DNA of 64,000 nucleotides from Caldilineaceae bacterium (GCA_020634815.1 JACKBA010000030.1:1-64000); one strand, 5' to 3'. Positions 23,861 to 37,299 are shown, numbered from the stretch's first letter. The notes: a model not told the origin generated them from the sequence alone. Numbers and translations are program-made.

Positions 23861-25664
23861 GGCGCACCTCCCCTCCGTTGGCGCCGTTGGTCGCCGCCGG
23901 TTGCGGGCCGGGCGCGGGTCCGCCGCGCGGCAGCAGCTCCGGCTCCAGTTGCGACGCGTAGATCTCGCGGTAGATCTCGCTCGACGCCAGCAGCGTGCGA
24001 TGGTCGCCGGCCGCCGCCACCTGACCGTCGTCCAGCACGAGAATCTTGTCGGCGGTGAGCACGGTGCTGATGCGCTGCGCCACCATGAAGGTCGTGCGAC
24101 CGCGGCGCAGCGCGGCCAGCCCGGCCTGGATGTGCGCCTCGGTGGCCACATCCACGGCGCTGGTGCTGTCGTCGAGAATCAGGATGGACGGGTCGGTGAG
24201 CAGCGCGCGGGCGATGGCCAGGCGCTGCTTCTGCCCGCCCGACAGGTTGACCCCGCGCTGGCCGACCAGCGCGTCGTAGCCACCCGGCAGCGTCATGATG
24301 AAGTCGTGTGCCTGCGCCAGCTTCGCCGCTGCGAGCACCTCGTCGTCCGTGGCGTCTGGCCGCCCGTAGCGGATGTTGTCGCGGATCGTCCCGCTGAAGA
24401 GGATCGGCTCCTGCAAGGCGACGCCGATACGCCGGCGCAGCGCGTTCTGGTCGAGATCGCGCACGTCGACGCCGTCGATAGTGATGCGCCCGCCGCTCAC
24501 ATCATAGAAGCGCGGGATGAGATGGACGAGGCTCGATTTGCCCGAACCCGTCGCACCGAGGATGGCGACCGTCTCGCCTGGCTCAGCCACGAAGTCGATG
24601 GCCTTGAGCACCGGTTCCTCCTCGTCGCCGTTGTAGGCGAAGCGCACCTGCTCGAAGGCGACGCGGCCGTGCGTCACTGCGTCCCCCGTCGCGTCCGTGC
24701 GATCCTGCACGTGCGGCGTGCTCGCCAGCACCTCGTCGATGCGCACGGCCGACGCCTCGGCGCGCGAGATGCGCATGACGAGCATACTCACCATCGTCAG
24801 CGCCATGAGCGTCTGCGTCAGGTAGTTGATAAAGGCAATCACCTGGCCGACCTGCAACTCGCCCTGCTGCACCTTGACGCCGCCAAACCAGAGCGCGGCC
24901 ACCACGCCCACGTTGAGCGTGAACATGACCAGGGGCATGGTGATAGCCATGGTGCGTACGGCGCGGATATTCTGCTCCATCAGGTCGTCGTTGGCGCGCC
25001 TGAAACGCAGCCGCTCGTAGGCATCGCGCACGAAGGCCTTGACCACGCGCACGCCCGCCAGGTTCTCCTGCATGACGATGTTGACCGCATCCAGGCGCTG
25101 CTGCACGCCGGCAAAGAGGGGTAACGTCTTGCGGATCACCCAGACGAGCATGAGCAGAATGGTGGGCAGCAGCACGAGGAAGAGCAGGGCAAGCTGCGGG
25201 CTTGTGATCACGGCCATGATCAAGCTGCCGACCATGAGCAGCGGCGCGCGCACCATGACGCGCAGCAACATCATGACCAGATCCTGCACCTGCGTCACGT
25301 CGTTGGTGAGCCGCGTGATGAGCTTGCCGGTCTCCAGTTCGTCGAGGTTGCCGAAGGAGAGCGACTGCATCGTGGCAAAGAGCGTGTGGCGCAGGTCGGC
25401 GCCAAAGCCCTGCGCCGCCAGCACGGCAAAGACGGTGCACGCCATGCCGCCGACCAGGCCGACGGTCGCCACCGCCACCATGATGCCGCCCGTGCGCATG
25501 ACGAGCGCGATGTCTTGCCGGGCGATGCCCTCGTCGATGATGCGCTCGATGAGCCACGGTTGGGCGAGATCCATGGTCACCTCGAGCATCATCATCAGCG
25601 GCGCCAGGATCGCCCACAGCCAGTAGGGGCGGAGGAAGGAAGCCAGTTTGCGTGTCGCCTGCAT
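23853..25664 (-). CDS. ABC exporter subunit, degenerate half (BmrC/TM287-like)
   Basis: A 603-residue exporter half: membrane domain in residues ~1-320, then a nucleotide-binding domain with Walker A GATGSGKSS and signature LSGGQKQRLAIARALL. The Walker B is ILILDDSTSAVD, in which the catalytic glutamate is Asp. This is the known degenerate-site pattern of heterodimeric type IV exporters (TM287, LmrC, BmrC). With the downstream half it forms the transporter. The ATG at 25662-25664 is six bases after the marR stop; GGAG in the marR end serves as ribosome site. The regulator-exporter operon suggests export of the compound sensed by MarR. Confidence 0.92.
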   Translation of the reverse strand: MQATRKLASFLRPYWLWAILAPLMMMLEVTMDLAQPWLIERIIDEGIARQDIALVMRTGGIMVAVATVGLVGGMACTVFAVLAAQGFGADLRHTLFATMQSLSFGNLDELETGKLITRLTNDVTQVQDLVMMLLRVMVRAPLLMVGSLIMAVITSPQLALLFLVLLPTILLMLVWVIRKTLPLFAGVQQRLDAVNIVMQENLAGVRVVKAFVRDAYERLRFRRANDDLMEQNIRAVRTMAITMPLVMFTLNVGVVAALWFGGVKVQQGELQVGQVIAFINYLTQTLMALTMVSMLVMRISRAEASAVRIDEVLASTPHVQDRTDATGDAVTHGRVAFEQVRFAYNGDEEEPVLKAIDFVAEPGETVAILGATGSGKSSLVHLIPRFYDVSGGRITIDGVDVRDLDQNALRRRIGVALQEPILFSGTIRDNIRYGRPDATDDEVLAAAKLAQAHDFIMTLPGGYDALVGQRGVNLSGGQKQRLAIARALLTDPSILILDDSTSAVDVATEAHIQAGLAALRRGRTTFMVAQRISTVLTADKILVLDDGQVAAAGDHRTLLASSEIYREIYASQLEPELLPRGGPAPGPQPAATNGANGGEVRHG

Positions 25665-25670
25665 TGCCCG

Positions 25671-26153
25671 TTACTCCATGCTCTCGTCGACTACGCCGCG
25701 CAGGTTGGCGCGCAGCCGCTCCAGGAAGCCGCGCAACTGTGCCCGCTCCTCATTGTCGAGGCCGGCGAAGGTCTCGGCTTCGAGCGTGCCCAGCGCCCCC
25801 ATCATCTCGGCGCGCACGGCGCGGCCCACATCGGTCAGGTAGACGCGCGAGATGCGCTGGTCGGCGGCGTCGGGCCGGCGTTGGACGAAGCCGGCGCGCT
25901 CCATGCGCTGGATCATTTTGGTCATCGTTGCCGGCGCCACGCGCAGCCGTGCGGCCAGGTCGCCCTGCGTCTGCCCGTCCGCCTCGTGCAGGCGCATGAG
26001 CACAGGCGGCTGCCCGCGGAAAAGCCCCACCGCCTCCAGGATGGTACCGGCGCGCTCGCGGTGCAGCCGGCAGACCTGGGCCAGCAGATAATCGATCGTC
26101 TCCGGCTCGGGCGGCGGGCCGGGGATGCTGGGAATCGGATTGGAATCAGCCAT
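25671..26153 (-). CDS. MarR-family transcriptional regulator
   Basis: A 160-residue winged-helix repressor. The DNA-binding region is residues ~60-110 (GDLAARLRVAPATMTKMIQRM, then the wing with RRPDAADQRISRVYLT), flanked by the dimerisation helices at both ends. It is the first gene of an operon with two ABC exporter halves, as in many MarR-controlled efflux systems. A perfect palindrome just upstream of its start (26180-26191) is a good autoregulatory site. The leader is Pro-rich; the chosen ATG is the first in the frame near the operator. Confidence 0.92.
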   Translation of the reverse strand: MADSNPIPSIPGPPPEPETIDYLLAQVCRLHRERAGTILEAVGLFRGQPPVLMRLHEADGQTQGDLAARLRVAPATMTKMIQRMERAGFVQRRPDAADQRISRVYLTDVGRAVRAEMMGALGTLEAETFAGLDNEERAQLRGFLERLRANLRGVVDESME

Positions 26154-26172
26154 GGGCGCTCGCTTTCCACGA

Positions 26173-26194
26173 AATTTAGTTAGCCGGCTAAATT
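26173..26194. promoter_or_regulatory. Probable MarR operator
   Basis: TTAGCCGGCTAA is a perfect 12-base palindrome (26180-26191). A wider AATTTAG/CTAAATT pair flanks it at 26173-26179 and 26188-26194. It sits 20 to 40 bases upstream of the marR start, in an A/T-rich pocket of an otherwise GC-rich region, as expected for an autorepressor site. Confidence 0.6.
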
Positions 26195-26241
26195 ATCACA
26201 TGGGTTGCGTGCTTTGTCTATTCCCGCCCCCGCGTTGCGAA

Positions 26242-26257
26242 AACGACTGAAGTCGTT
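26242..26257. repeat. AACGACT-GA-AGTCGTT palindrome
   Basis: A perfect 7-bp inverted repeat with two central bases lies in the 260-base divergent spacer between marR and the CPBP protease gene. Its role is unknown; it may be a hairpin or a small dispersed repeat. Confidence 0.5.
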
Positions 26258-26413
26258 ACTACTGCACAACGCGCGACGCATGGCGGATCGAATTGAGCGA
26301 GAACACGGCTGGCAGACAATGGGAGGAAGAATCGGCGACGGCGCGCCCCCGATGAACGGGTGCTTTACGCAGCGTATCGAGTCGTCGCCATGCGCCACGG
26401 AAGTGAGAAAGAT

Positions 26414-27181
26414 ATGTCAGCAACCGAACGCCGTAATCAGTTGCTCGTCCTGGGTGCTTTGATCGAAATCTACGCGATACTCGTTTTCTTGACCTACACC
26501 GTCTTCAGCAGCGCCATAGCAGAGATGGCAGGTGGTGCGCTGCCGGCTACGGCCAGTCCGGACGACTGGGTCTTTGCGTTGATCAGTGCTGCGTTCGTCG
26601 TCGTGATCTACGGCCTGGCCGGGCTGGCCGGCTTCTGGTTCGCACGCAAGCTGGGACGGCCGGGCATCTACCGCGTGGGCGCCGGCTGGAAGGAGCTCTT
26701 CTGGCTACCGCTGCTGATCGGCGTCGTCGTTGGCGTGCTGCTGGTACTGGGTGATCGGCTCTTCATGTGGGCCGGCGATCTGCCACCGCTGCCCCACCCC
26801 GGCTTCCCCTTTTCCCTCGTCGCCTCGGCCAGTGCGGGCATCGGCGAAGAGATACTCTTCCGCGGCTTTGTCATGGGCCTGTGGGCCTTCCTGCTCAACC
26901 TTGTCCTGCGCCGCTGGCGCATGACGCACCTGGCGCTGTGGATTGCCAACATCATCGCTGCGCTGGCTTTTGCCGCCGGTCACCTGCCCACGGTGCTGGT
27001 GCTCTATGGCGCGTCCAGCCCGGCCGAACTGCCCGGCCTGCTTGTCGCCGAGATATTCGTGCTCAACGCAATCGTCTCGCTGGCGGCCGGCTGGCGCTAC
27101 ATGACCAGCGGCTTGGTAGCGGCCATCGGCATCCACTTTTGGGCGGACATTGTCTGGCACGTGATCTGGCCACTGGTTTAG
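26414..27181 (+). CDS. CPBP-family intramembrane protease
   Basis: A 255-residue integral membrane protein with about eight hydrophobic segments. The CPBP (CAAX protease/bacteriocin-processing) motifs are present: motif 1 GIGEEILFRGFVMG with the EExxxR catalytic core, motif 2 LAFAAGHLP with the histidine, and motif 3 GIHFWADIVWHV. Known members cleave near membrane surfaces (Rce1-like) or confer bacteriocin immunity; the target here is not evident. ATG 26414 with GTGAGAAAG upstream is the preferred start; ATG 26390 is possible. Confidence 0.85.
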   Translation: MSATERRNQLLVLGALIEIYAILVFLTYTVFSSAIAEMAGGALPATASPDDWVFALISAAFVVVIYGLAGLAGFWFARKLGRPGIYRVGAGWKELFWLPLLIGVVVGVLLVLGDRLFMWAGDLPPLPHPGFPFSLVASASAGIGEEILFRGFVMGLWAFLLNLVLRRWRMTHLALWIANIIAALAFAAGHLPTVLVLYGASSPAELPGLLVAEIFVLNAIVSLAAGWRYMTSGLVAAIGIHFWADIVWHVIWPLV

Positions 27182-27287
27182 AGAGTACGAGTCAGCCAAT
27201 GGACTACTGGGTAACGCTGTATCCGTGATAGAGTAATGAGTCAGCGTTAGCAGTTGCCAATGCATCCACCAGCCCAGGAGTTCGACC

Positions 27288-28412
27288 ATGACCCTATTCC
27301 ACCGCGAGCGCGTTCACCTCGCGCTCTCCCGCCGCCAGCCCGACCGCACGCCCGTCGACATGATGGGCAACGCCACCATGTTGCTCGACGTGAGCTATCT
27401 GCGCCTGCGCGACTACCTGGGGCTGGCGCCGATTCCGCCCGTGCGTTCGGGCACCAGCGCCAACTACTACGACGAGCGCATCCTGGAGCACTTCGACATC
27501 GATTTCCGCCGCGTCTTCTTGGGCAAGGGGCCGGCCAACACGATCGTGCCGCACGACGACGACACCTTCACCGATGCGTGGGGCGTGCGCTCGCGCAACG
27601 TGGGCATCTTCGTCAACGCAGTGGAGCATCCGCTGCGCCATGCCTCCACCATCGCCGAGGTCGAGGCCTACCCCTGGCCCACCGCCGAGGGTCTCTTCAG
27701 CGCGGCCGGCGTGCGCGCGGAGGCCTCCCGCCTCTATCACGACACCGACTACGCCGTGGTGGCGCGCAACCCGCTCTCGCCGGGCTTTCTCGATCGCGGC
27801 TGCAACCTCATGGGCATGGCCGAATTCTTCATGCTCATGGTCGACGCGCCCGAGGTGGCCGACTACATGCTCGACCGCATCCTGGAAATTTACATGGGCG
27901 TCTATCGCGCTTTCCTGGAGGCGGCGGGCCCGTATGTGCAGATGGTGGAGGTGGCGGACGATCTGGGCGCCGAGCGCAGCACGCTCATCTCGCCGGCCAT
28001 GTTCCGCCGCTTCATCAAGCCGCGCGAGCAGCAACTCTACGCCATGATCCACGAACTGGCGCCCGACGCCTTCATCATCCATCACACCGACGGCAACGTC
28101 TTCGCCATCATCCCTGATCTCATCGAGGCCGGCGTCAACGTGCTCAACCCTGTGCAGACTTCCTCGCGTGACATGAGCGCGCAGACGCTCAAGGACGCCT
28201 ACGGCGACCGGCTGGCCTTTCACGGTGCGATTGAGGGAATGGAGGGCGACACCGACGCGCTCGTCGCCGAGGTCAAGGCGCGCATCGACGTGCTGGGGCG
28301 CGGCGGCGGCTACGTGTTGGCCTCCTGCAACCACATGATCGACGTAGCGCCGGAGAATATCGTGGCCATGTTCGAGACGGCGGTGAGCTACCGGCCGTGG
28401 GAGAAGAGATAG
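27288..28412 (+). CDS. URO-D-fold methyltransferase/decarboxylase-like protein, copy 1
   Basis: A 374-residue protein of the uroporphyrinogen decarboxylase superfamily, in the branch without a heme pathway context. It opens with FHRERVHLALSRRQPDRTPVD, the usual start of this branch. It has IIHHTDGNVF and a late cysteine in VLASCNHMIDVAPENI, the likely metal-binding His and Cys as in corrinoid-methyltransferase partners (MtaA/CmuA). No HemE-specific arginine cluster is visible, so true uroporphyrinogen decarboxylase activity is unlikely. AGGAG lies eight bases before the ATG. A second paralogue is at 40352-41410. No corrinoid protein gene is adjacent, so the substrate is unknown. Confidence 0.82.
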   Translation: MTLFHRERVHLALSRRQPDRTPVDMMGNATMLLDVSYLRLRDYLGLAPIPPVRSGTSANYYDERILEHFDIDFRRVFLGKGPANTIVPHDDDTFTDAWGVRSRNVGIFVNAVEHPLRHASTIAEVEAYPWPTAEGLFSAAGVRAEASRLYHDTDYAVVARNPLSPGFLDRGCNLMGMAEFFMLMVDAPEVADYMLDRILEIYMGVYRAFLEAAGPYVQMVEVADDLGAERSTLISPAMFRRFIKPREQQLYAMIHELAPDAFIIHHTDGNVFAIIPDLIEAGVNVLNPVQTSSRDMSAQTLKDAYGDRLAFHGAIEGMEGDTDALVAEVKARIDVLGRGGGYVLASCNHMIDVAPENIVAMFETAVSYRPWEKR

Positions 28413-28462
28413 ACCACGGATTTGACGGATTAGGCGGATTACTGCGGATAATCGAGGTAGCA

Positions 28463-29507
28463 CTACAAGATAACATGTTGAGATTTGGGCCTGACAGAGA
28501 AGCAGAGTAGTAGTTGACGAACAGACCAGACAGCATCAGTAATGCCAGCGGCCATGGCCGGTGTACCCTCCAAAGTCTCATGAATTCGGCAGAAATTGTA
28601 GACACAACCAGTCCAAAAGAGTGCAGCCTGCAGATGAGCGAGCGAACGAGCTGGTGTCCGCGAGCGCCGGGTCAAAGCGGGAAGCCATGTGCGCAGAGAT
28701 GCGTTGAGTCGCTCCACATAAGCGGTATTGAAAACGCCGAGTTGTGTTTGCGAACAATACAGGACTTGTTGTGCAACATTCCAGGAGCCGATCACCAAAC
28801 GGCGCGAAATGGAGATGAGGCGTTTGCCTGCTTTGTGTTTGACGACCTGCACAAACGAAAGCTCTGGCCAGAGTTCCAAGCGAGGACGTCCTCGCCTACC
28901 GGTGTGTACTGGATCCCGAAACACCTTGCGCACTGCCTGCGCCCAGCCACCAAAGCCATCGGTCACCCACAGGATCGGGGCCACTGCGGTTGGCAGCCGC
29001 AACGACACGTTCGACAACCCGGCGCACCAAAGCTGTGTTGCGTTCGGTGTCTACCTCACCCCAGATGAACAATCGGGAAAAGACGCAGATCGCTGTGGCG
29101 ATCCAGACCCTCCCGTTCTGCGTCTTGACACAGAGTTCATCGCCTTGCACCTGCCCCATGTCAATCCGACCCTGACAAACCACCTCTGCCTGGACGCGTT
29201 GTGCATGGCGCCCAACCCGCACATGCCATTCCGACACCGTCCGCTCATTCAGGCCAAACGCCAATACGATCGCTTGCACTGGACATCCGTTTGCCAACAA
29301 CGTCACCACCACAATTACCAACCAGTGCGGATAATGCAATCTGAACAACGGACTCCCTTCCGTTTCCACAAAGGTCCGTTTGCACACCGCACAGCGCAGG
29401 CGGCGCTCTTTCTGCGAGTGTATCCAGATTCGCTCCGTTTCGCCGCAGTGTGGGCAACTCATCAGCTTTGCATCCAGCCTTGGTTCTGCCATAAATTTCA
29501 GTTCCAT
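28463..29507 (-). pseudogene. IS1-like transposase split by a frameshift
   Basis: Two overlapping frames make up one transposase. The first (from 29507) carries a zinc ribbon (CPHCGE and later CAVCKRTF), a helix-turn-helix (GLNERTVSEWH) and the first catalytic Asp in QGDELCVK. The second frame (to 28463) has WVTDGFGGWAQAV with the second Asp, and VERLNASLRTWL with the catalytic Glu, then VYNFCRIHETL. The protein order is normal for an IS1-type DDE transposase, but joining needs a +1 shift near 28990-29000, where an extra G in GCGGCT can account for it. IS1 elements use a -1 shift between InsA and InsB, so this is more likely an inactivating insertion than programmed. Confidence 0.8.
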
Positions 29508-29611
29508 GAGGGCGCCTCCTCTGTGATTGATGAACCTTCGCTCGCTACGAAAGATTCTACATCACTCAGAGGCGCTCTCATTGCTTAATCCACGCTATCT
29601 CGCTGTGTTAT
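28470..29611. mobile_element. IS1-like insertion sequence
   Basis: About 1.14 kb bounded by short imperfect inverted ends: ATAACA-n4-GAGAT at 28470-28484, and its inverted match at 29597-29611 (11 of 15 positions shared). The transposase frame runs through the left end into flanking DNA by a few bases. A clean target duplication is not evident. It sits between the URO-D-family gene and the nucleotidyltransferase gene, next to a GCGGAT-type repeat at 28415-28450. Confidence 0.6.
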
Positions 29612-29680
29612 ATACTACTATCCATGAAACCCAGCCCCAGGCCGCCCGGCCATCACCAGCGAAAGGAAGCGCAGCGCGCC

Positions 29681-30430
29681 ATGAGTCACGAGCAGAGCGA
29701 TCTCCGGTATCCGCCGCTGCCGGCGCCCTACGACGGCGCGTTGCGCGCGGCCGTGGCCGCAATCATGGCGGCCTACACCCCCTTCGGCATCATCGCCGCC
29801 GGCAGCGTGTTGCGCGGGCAGGGCGGGCCGTCGAGCGACATCGACCTCTACGTGCTGCATGCCGCACCCTTCCGCCAGCGTTTGCAGCGGCGCTATGCCA
29901 GCGTGCCCTTCGAGATCTTTATCAACACGCCGCAGCAGGTGCGCCGCTACTTTGAGGAAGAGCACGCCGCCGCGCGGCCCATCACCGCCCACATACTGAC
30001 CTCGGGCTTCGTCATGCTCGATCTCGACCCTGCCGTGCAGGCGTTGCGCGCCGAGGCGGCCCAGTGGCTGGCGAAAGCGCCGGCGCCGTCCGCCGATGCC
30101 CTGCTCTGGCGGCGCTATGCCATCGCCGACGAGCTGGACAATGCCGGTGATGTGCTGGCTGTCGATCCGGCGTGCGCGTCGCTCATCCTGCATGCTGCGG
30201 TCAACAAGCTGGTCGAGTACGCCTTTGTCTCCCGCAACCGCAATCTGCCGCGCCAGAAAGAACTGCTGGCCGCGCTCGATACGCTGGACGCCGAAGCGGG
30301 CGCGCGGGCGCGTGCCTTTTACGCCGCGGCGGATGCGCCGGCGCAGTTAATCGCCGCCACGGCGCTGGCCGCCCACCTCACCGGCGCCACGACCTTCTTC
30401 GAGTGGGATTCGGTGCGCCAGCCCGTGTGA
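29681..30430 (+). CDS. Nucleotidyltransferase-domain protein
   Basis: A 249-residue protein. The Pol-beta-type nucleotidyltransferase core is seen in FGIIAAGSVLRGQ followed by SSDIDLYVL, that is, the GS motif and the DxD metal-binding pair. The C-terminal ~120 residues are helical with conserved-looking positions (LILHAAVNKLVEYAF and onward), like HEPN/kanamycin-nucleotidyltransferase helper domains. Members nucleotidylate small molecules, antibiotics or proteins (MNT type); the target is unknown. I chose ATG 29681 because AAAGGAAG precedes it; an ATG at 29624 has no ribosome site and lies directly at the insertion-sequence edge. Confidence 0.75.
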   Translation: MSHEQSDLRYPPLPAPYDGALRAAVAAIMAAYTPFGIIAAGSVLRGQGGPSSDIDLYVLHAAPFRQRLQRRYASVPFEIFINTPQQVRRYFEEEHAAARPITAHILTSGFVMLDLDPAVQALRAEAAQWLAKAPAPSADALLWRRYAIADELDNAGDVLAVDPACASLILHAAVNKLVEYAFVSRNRNLPRQKELLAALDTLDAEAGARARAFYAAADAPAQLIAATALAAHLTGATTFFEWDSVRQPV

Positions 30431-30508
30431 ACGCCGATTCTGCCGGGGCGTTTCTGGCGCGCCGGCGCACTCTGGCGTATGATAGCGGCTATTCATAACG
30501 CAACGGCG

Positions 30509-30561
30509 CGGAGACGCAGAGCAGCGAGGCACGGCCTCGTCCTTTGCGTCTCCGTCTTTTA
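30509..30561 (+). terminator. Intrinsic terminator upstream of leuB
   Basis: The outer stem CGGAGACGCA (30509-30518) pairs with 30545-30554. The inner stem GCGAGGC (30524-30530) pairs with 30534-30540 around an ACG loop. A TCTTTTA tract follows. It terminates the nucleotidyltransferase transcript or acts as a leader hairpin for leuB, whose start is 31 bases further on. The outer stem uses the vocabulary of the GACGCAGAGGCG repeats. Confidence 0.7.
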
Positions 30562-30591
30562 TTCACGAGCGACGAGCGAGAGAGACGACCC

Positions 30592-31674
30592 ATGCAAGCC
30601 AAGATTGTGGTGCTGGCGGGCGACGGCATCGGCCCGGAAGTGACCAACGAAGCCAAGAAGATCCTCGACGTGGTCGGCGAGAAGTTCGGCCACGCTTTTG
30701 CCTACGACCACCAGTTGATGGGCGGCTGCGCCATCGACGCCCAGGGCACCAGCCTGCCCGACGCCACCGTCGAGGCGTGCCTGCGTGCCGACGCCGTGCT
30801 GCTCGGCGCGGTGGGCGGCCCCAAGTGGGACATTCCCACGGCCAAGGATCGCCCCGAGCGCGGGCTGCTGGCGCTGCGCAAGGCGCTCAACCTCTTCGCC
30901 AACCTGCGCCCGGTCAAGCTCCAGAAGGAGCTGATCCACGCCAGTACCATCAAGGAGTCGGTGCTGGAGGGGACGGACCTGCTCGTTATCCGCGAGCTGA
31001 CGGGCGGCGCCTACTTCGGCCCGCGCCAGGAAGCGGGCGACGATGGCTACGAGGCCTACGACACCATGCTCTACACGCGGCCGGAGATCGAGCGCGTGGT
31101 GCGGCTGGCGGCGGAAGCGGCGCGCGGCCGGCGCGGCAAGCTGGCCAGCGTCGACAAGGCCAACGTGCTGGCGTCGAGCAGGCTCTGGCGCCGCGTTACC
31201 GTGGAGGTAATGAAGGAATATCCCGATGTGGAGCTGGAGCACGTGCTGGTCGACGCCATGGCCATGCACCTCATCCGCCGCCCGGCCACCTTCGACGTGG
31301 TCGTCTCCGAGAATCTCTTTGGCGACATCCTCACCGACGAGGCGTCCATGCTCGCCGGCTCCATGGGCATGCTGCCCTCGGCCAGCCTGGGCGACAAGCT
31401 GAATCATCACGATCTGCCGCTGGGGCTCTACGAGCCGATCCACGGCAGCGCGCCCGACATCGCGGGCCAGGGCATCGCCAATCCGCTGGCCACGATCCTC
31501 AGCGTCGCCATGCTGCTGCGCCACAGCCTGGGGCTGGAGACAGAGGCCGCGGCCATCGAGCGCGCCGTCGACGACGTGCTCGCCGCCGGCGTGCGCACGG
31601 GCGACATCGCCGATCCGGGTAGTGAGGTCGTGGGGAGTTCCGTCATGGGGGATCTTGTGGCAGCTAGGATTTGA
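30592..31674 (+). CDS. leuB: 3-isopropylmalate dehydrogenase
   Basis: A 360-residue NAD-dependent decarboxylating dehydrogenase. It has GDGIGPEVTNEAKK at the start, substrate-binding LRKALNLFANLRPVKL, the Tyr-containing ELTGGAYFGPR, SVDKANVLASSRLWR, the metal-binding aspartates in VLVDAMAMHL and FGDILTDEASML, and the NAD-specific EPIHGSAPDIAG. It oxidises 3-isopropylmalate in leucine synthesis. In organisms with citramalate synthase, as here, LeuB also handles the methylmalate step of isoleucine synthesis. The start is the ATG at 30592. LeuCD are not in the window. Confidence 0.95.
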   Translation: MQAKIVVLAGDGIGPEVTNEAKKILDVVGEKFGHAFAYDHQLMGGCAIDAQGTSLPDATVEACLRADAVLLGAVGGPKWDIPTAKDRPERGLLALRKALNLFANLRPVKLQKELIHASTIKESVLEGTDLLVIRELTGGAYFGPRQEAGDDGYEAYDTMLYTRPEIERVVRLAAEAARGRRGKLASVDKANVLASSRLWRRVTVEVMKEYPDVELEHVLVDAMAMHLIRRPATFDVVVSENLFGDILTDEASMLAGSMGMLPSASLGDKLNHHDLPLGLYEPIHGSAPDIAGQGIANPLATILSVAMLLRHSLGLETEAAAIERAVDDVLAAGVRTGDIADPGSEVVGSSVMGDLVAARI

Positions 31675-31890
31675 GGGGATGAGGGGATGACAAGATGAGG
31701 GGGTGAGGGGGTGTTTCGTCAACAATTAGCAATCAGCAATTAGCAATCAATAATTCGAATTGTTAATTGTTAATTGTTAATTGCTGATTGTTAATGAGCG
31801 CCCCTCACCCCCTCATCCTGTCATCTTTTCACCCCCTCATCTTGTCATCTTGTCATCCAAATCACTCCCTCATCTTGTCATCTTTAGGCA
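31675..31890. repeat. Large inverted repeat of short tandem words
   Basis: The left half (GAGGGGATGACAAGATGAGG, then GCAATCAGCAATTAGCAATC) is mirrored by the right half (GTTAATTGTTAATTGCTGAT, then CCCCTCATCTTGTCATC). The centre is near AATAATTCGAATTG. The whole leuB-ppc spacer could fold as a long hairpin and may terminate leuB in place of a simple terminator. Confidence 0.85.
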
Positions 31891-31893
31891 CCA

Positions 31894-34650
<2,757 letters not shown>

Positions 34651-34706
34651 GTTTTCCGGCATGGCCGTACTCCGGCTATGATTACGCCTCTACACTTGCG
34701 AGGTGA

Positions 34707-35480
34707 ATGTTGACAGAGTTGCTCTCCACAGTTGACGGTCTTCTGATCGATATCGACGGCGTGTTGACGCTGGGCGAAGAGGTGATACCGGGCGCGCCAG
34801 AGGTGATCGAAACCCTGCGCGCCCGGAAGATTCCCTTCCGCTTCATGACGAACACCACCATCTACTGCCGGTACACGCTGCTGGACCGCTTGCAGGCGCT
34901 GGGCTTCCCGGCGACGCTGGATGAACTCTACACCGCGACCTATGTGGCGGCGCGCTATCTGAAGGAACAGAACGCGCAGAGTTACTTCCCGCTCCTGCTG
35001 CCCGACGCCCAGCTCGAGTTTGCCGGCATCGACGTGGACGAGGAAGCGCCCGAGTATGTGGTGGTGGGCGATCTGGGCGCCAGCTTCACCTTTGCGCGGC
35101 TCAACCGGGCGTTCCGGGCGCTGCTCAACGGTGCAAAGCTGGTGGCGCTGCACAAGAAGCGTCACTGGCGCACGCCCGACGGTCTCTTTCTCGACGCCGG
35201 CCCCTTCGTCATGGCGCTGGAGTACGCCACGGAGACCAACGCCATCGTCGTCGGCAAGCCGAGCGAGGCGTACTTCCGCATGGTGCTGGACGACCTGGGG
35301 CTGCCGCTGGAGCGCGTGGCGATGATCGGCGACGACATCGAGATCGACGTGCGCGGTGCGCGGCGCATGGGCATCCAGGGCTGGCTGGTGAAGACGGGGC
35401 GCTTCCGCAAAGAAGACCTGGGCCGCGGCATCTGGCCGGATCATGTGCTGGAGAGTATCGCGGATCTGATTAGAGAGTAG
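34707..35480 (+). CDS. HAD-superfamily IIA phosphatase
   Basis: A 257-residue hydrolase. Motif I is LIDIDGVLTLG with the nucleophile and acid/base aspartates. Motif II is MTNTTIYC. A type IIA cap domain lies at ~80-180. Motif III is GKPSEAYF, and motif IV is MIGDDIEIDVRGAR. It is closest in layout to the LHPP/NagD/p-nitrophenylphosphatase branch, which acts on small phosphorylated metabolites or phospho-amino acids. GAGGTGA lies just upstream of the ATG. It is separated from ppc by only 56 bases and may be co-transcribed. Confidence 0.9.
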   Translation: MLTELLSTVDGLLIDIDGVLTLGEEVIPGAPEVIETLRARKIPFRFMTNTTIYCRYTLLDRLQALGFPATLDELYTATYVAARYLKEQNAQSYFPLLLPDAQLEFAGIDVDEEAPEYVVVGDLGASFTFARLNRAFRALLNGAKLVALHKKRHWRTPDGLFLDAGPFVMALEYATETNAIVVGKPSEAYFRMVLDDLGLPLERVAMIGDDIEIDVRGARRMGIQGWLVKTGRFRKEDLGRGIWPDHVLESIADLIRE

Positions 35481-35615
35481 AGATTGGAGAGTAGAGATTG
35501 GAGTTTAGGGGTCGGGAAGGTTCGTGCAGCATGGGCGGGGATATCCGTCGCCGCACAATCTCCAATCTCCTAATCTCTCAATCTCCAATCTCTCAATCTC
35601 ACAAGATACAAGTGA
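35481..35615. repeat. Inverted tandem repeat (GAGATTGGAGA / CAATCTCCAATCTC)
   Basis: AGAGTAGAGATTGGAG words on the left face repeated CAATCTCCAATCTC words on the right across a GC-rich centre. The arms can pair along ~45 bases. It probably doubles as terminator and spacer ahead of cimA. Confidence 0.8.
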
Positions 35616-35624
35616 GAATCAACC

Positions 35625-37289
<1,665 letters not shown>

Positions 37290-37299
37290 TATAGAGTGG

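Noticed and set aside
21950..24151. Longer start for the consensus exporter half at 24151
   Set aside because: The extra residues are the out-of-frame translation of the partner gene's nucleotide-binding domain. ATG 23858-23860 gives a normal length and an 8-base overlap.
27288..28412. hemE (uroporphyrinogen decarboxylase)
   Set aside because: The fold fits but the HemE-specific N-terminal arginine motif is absent and the metal-site His and Cys of the methyltransferase branch are present.
28463..29507. Programmed frameshift in the IS1-like transposase
   Set aside because: The needed shift is +1 and no slippery run or stop-codon context typical of +1 shifting is seen. A one-base insertion is simpler.
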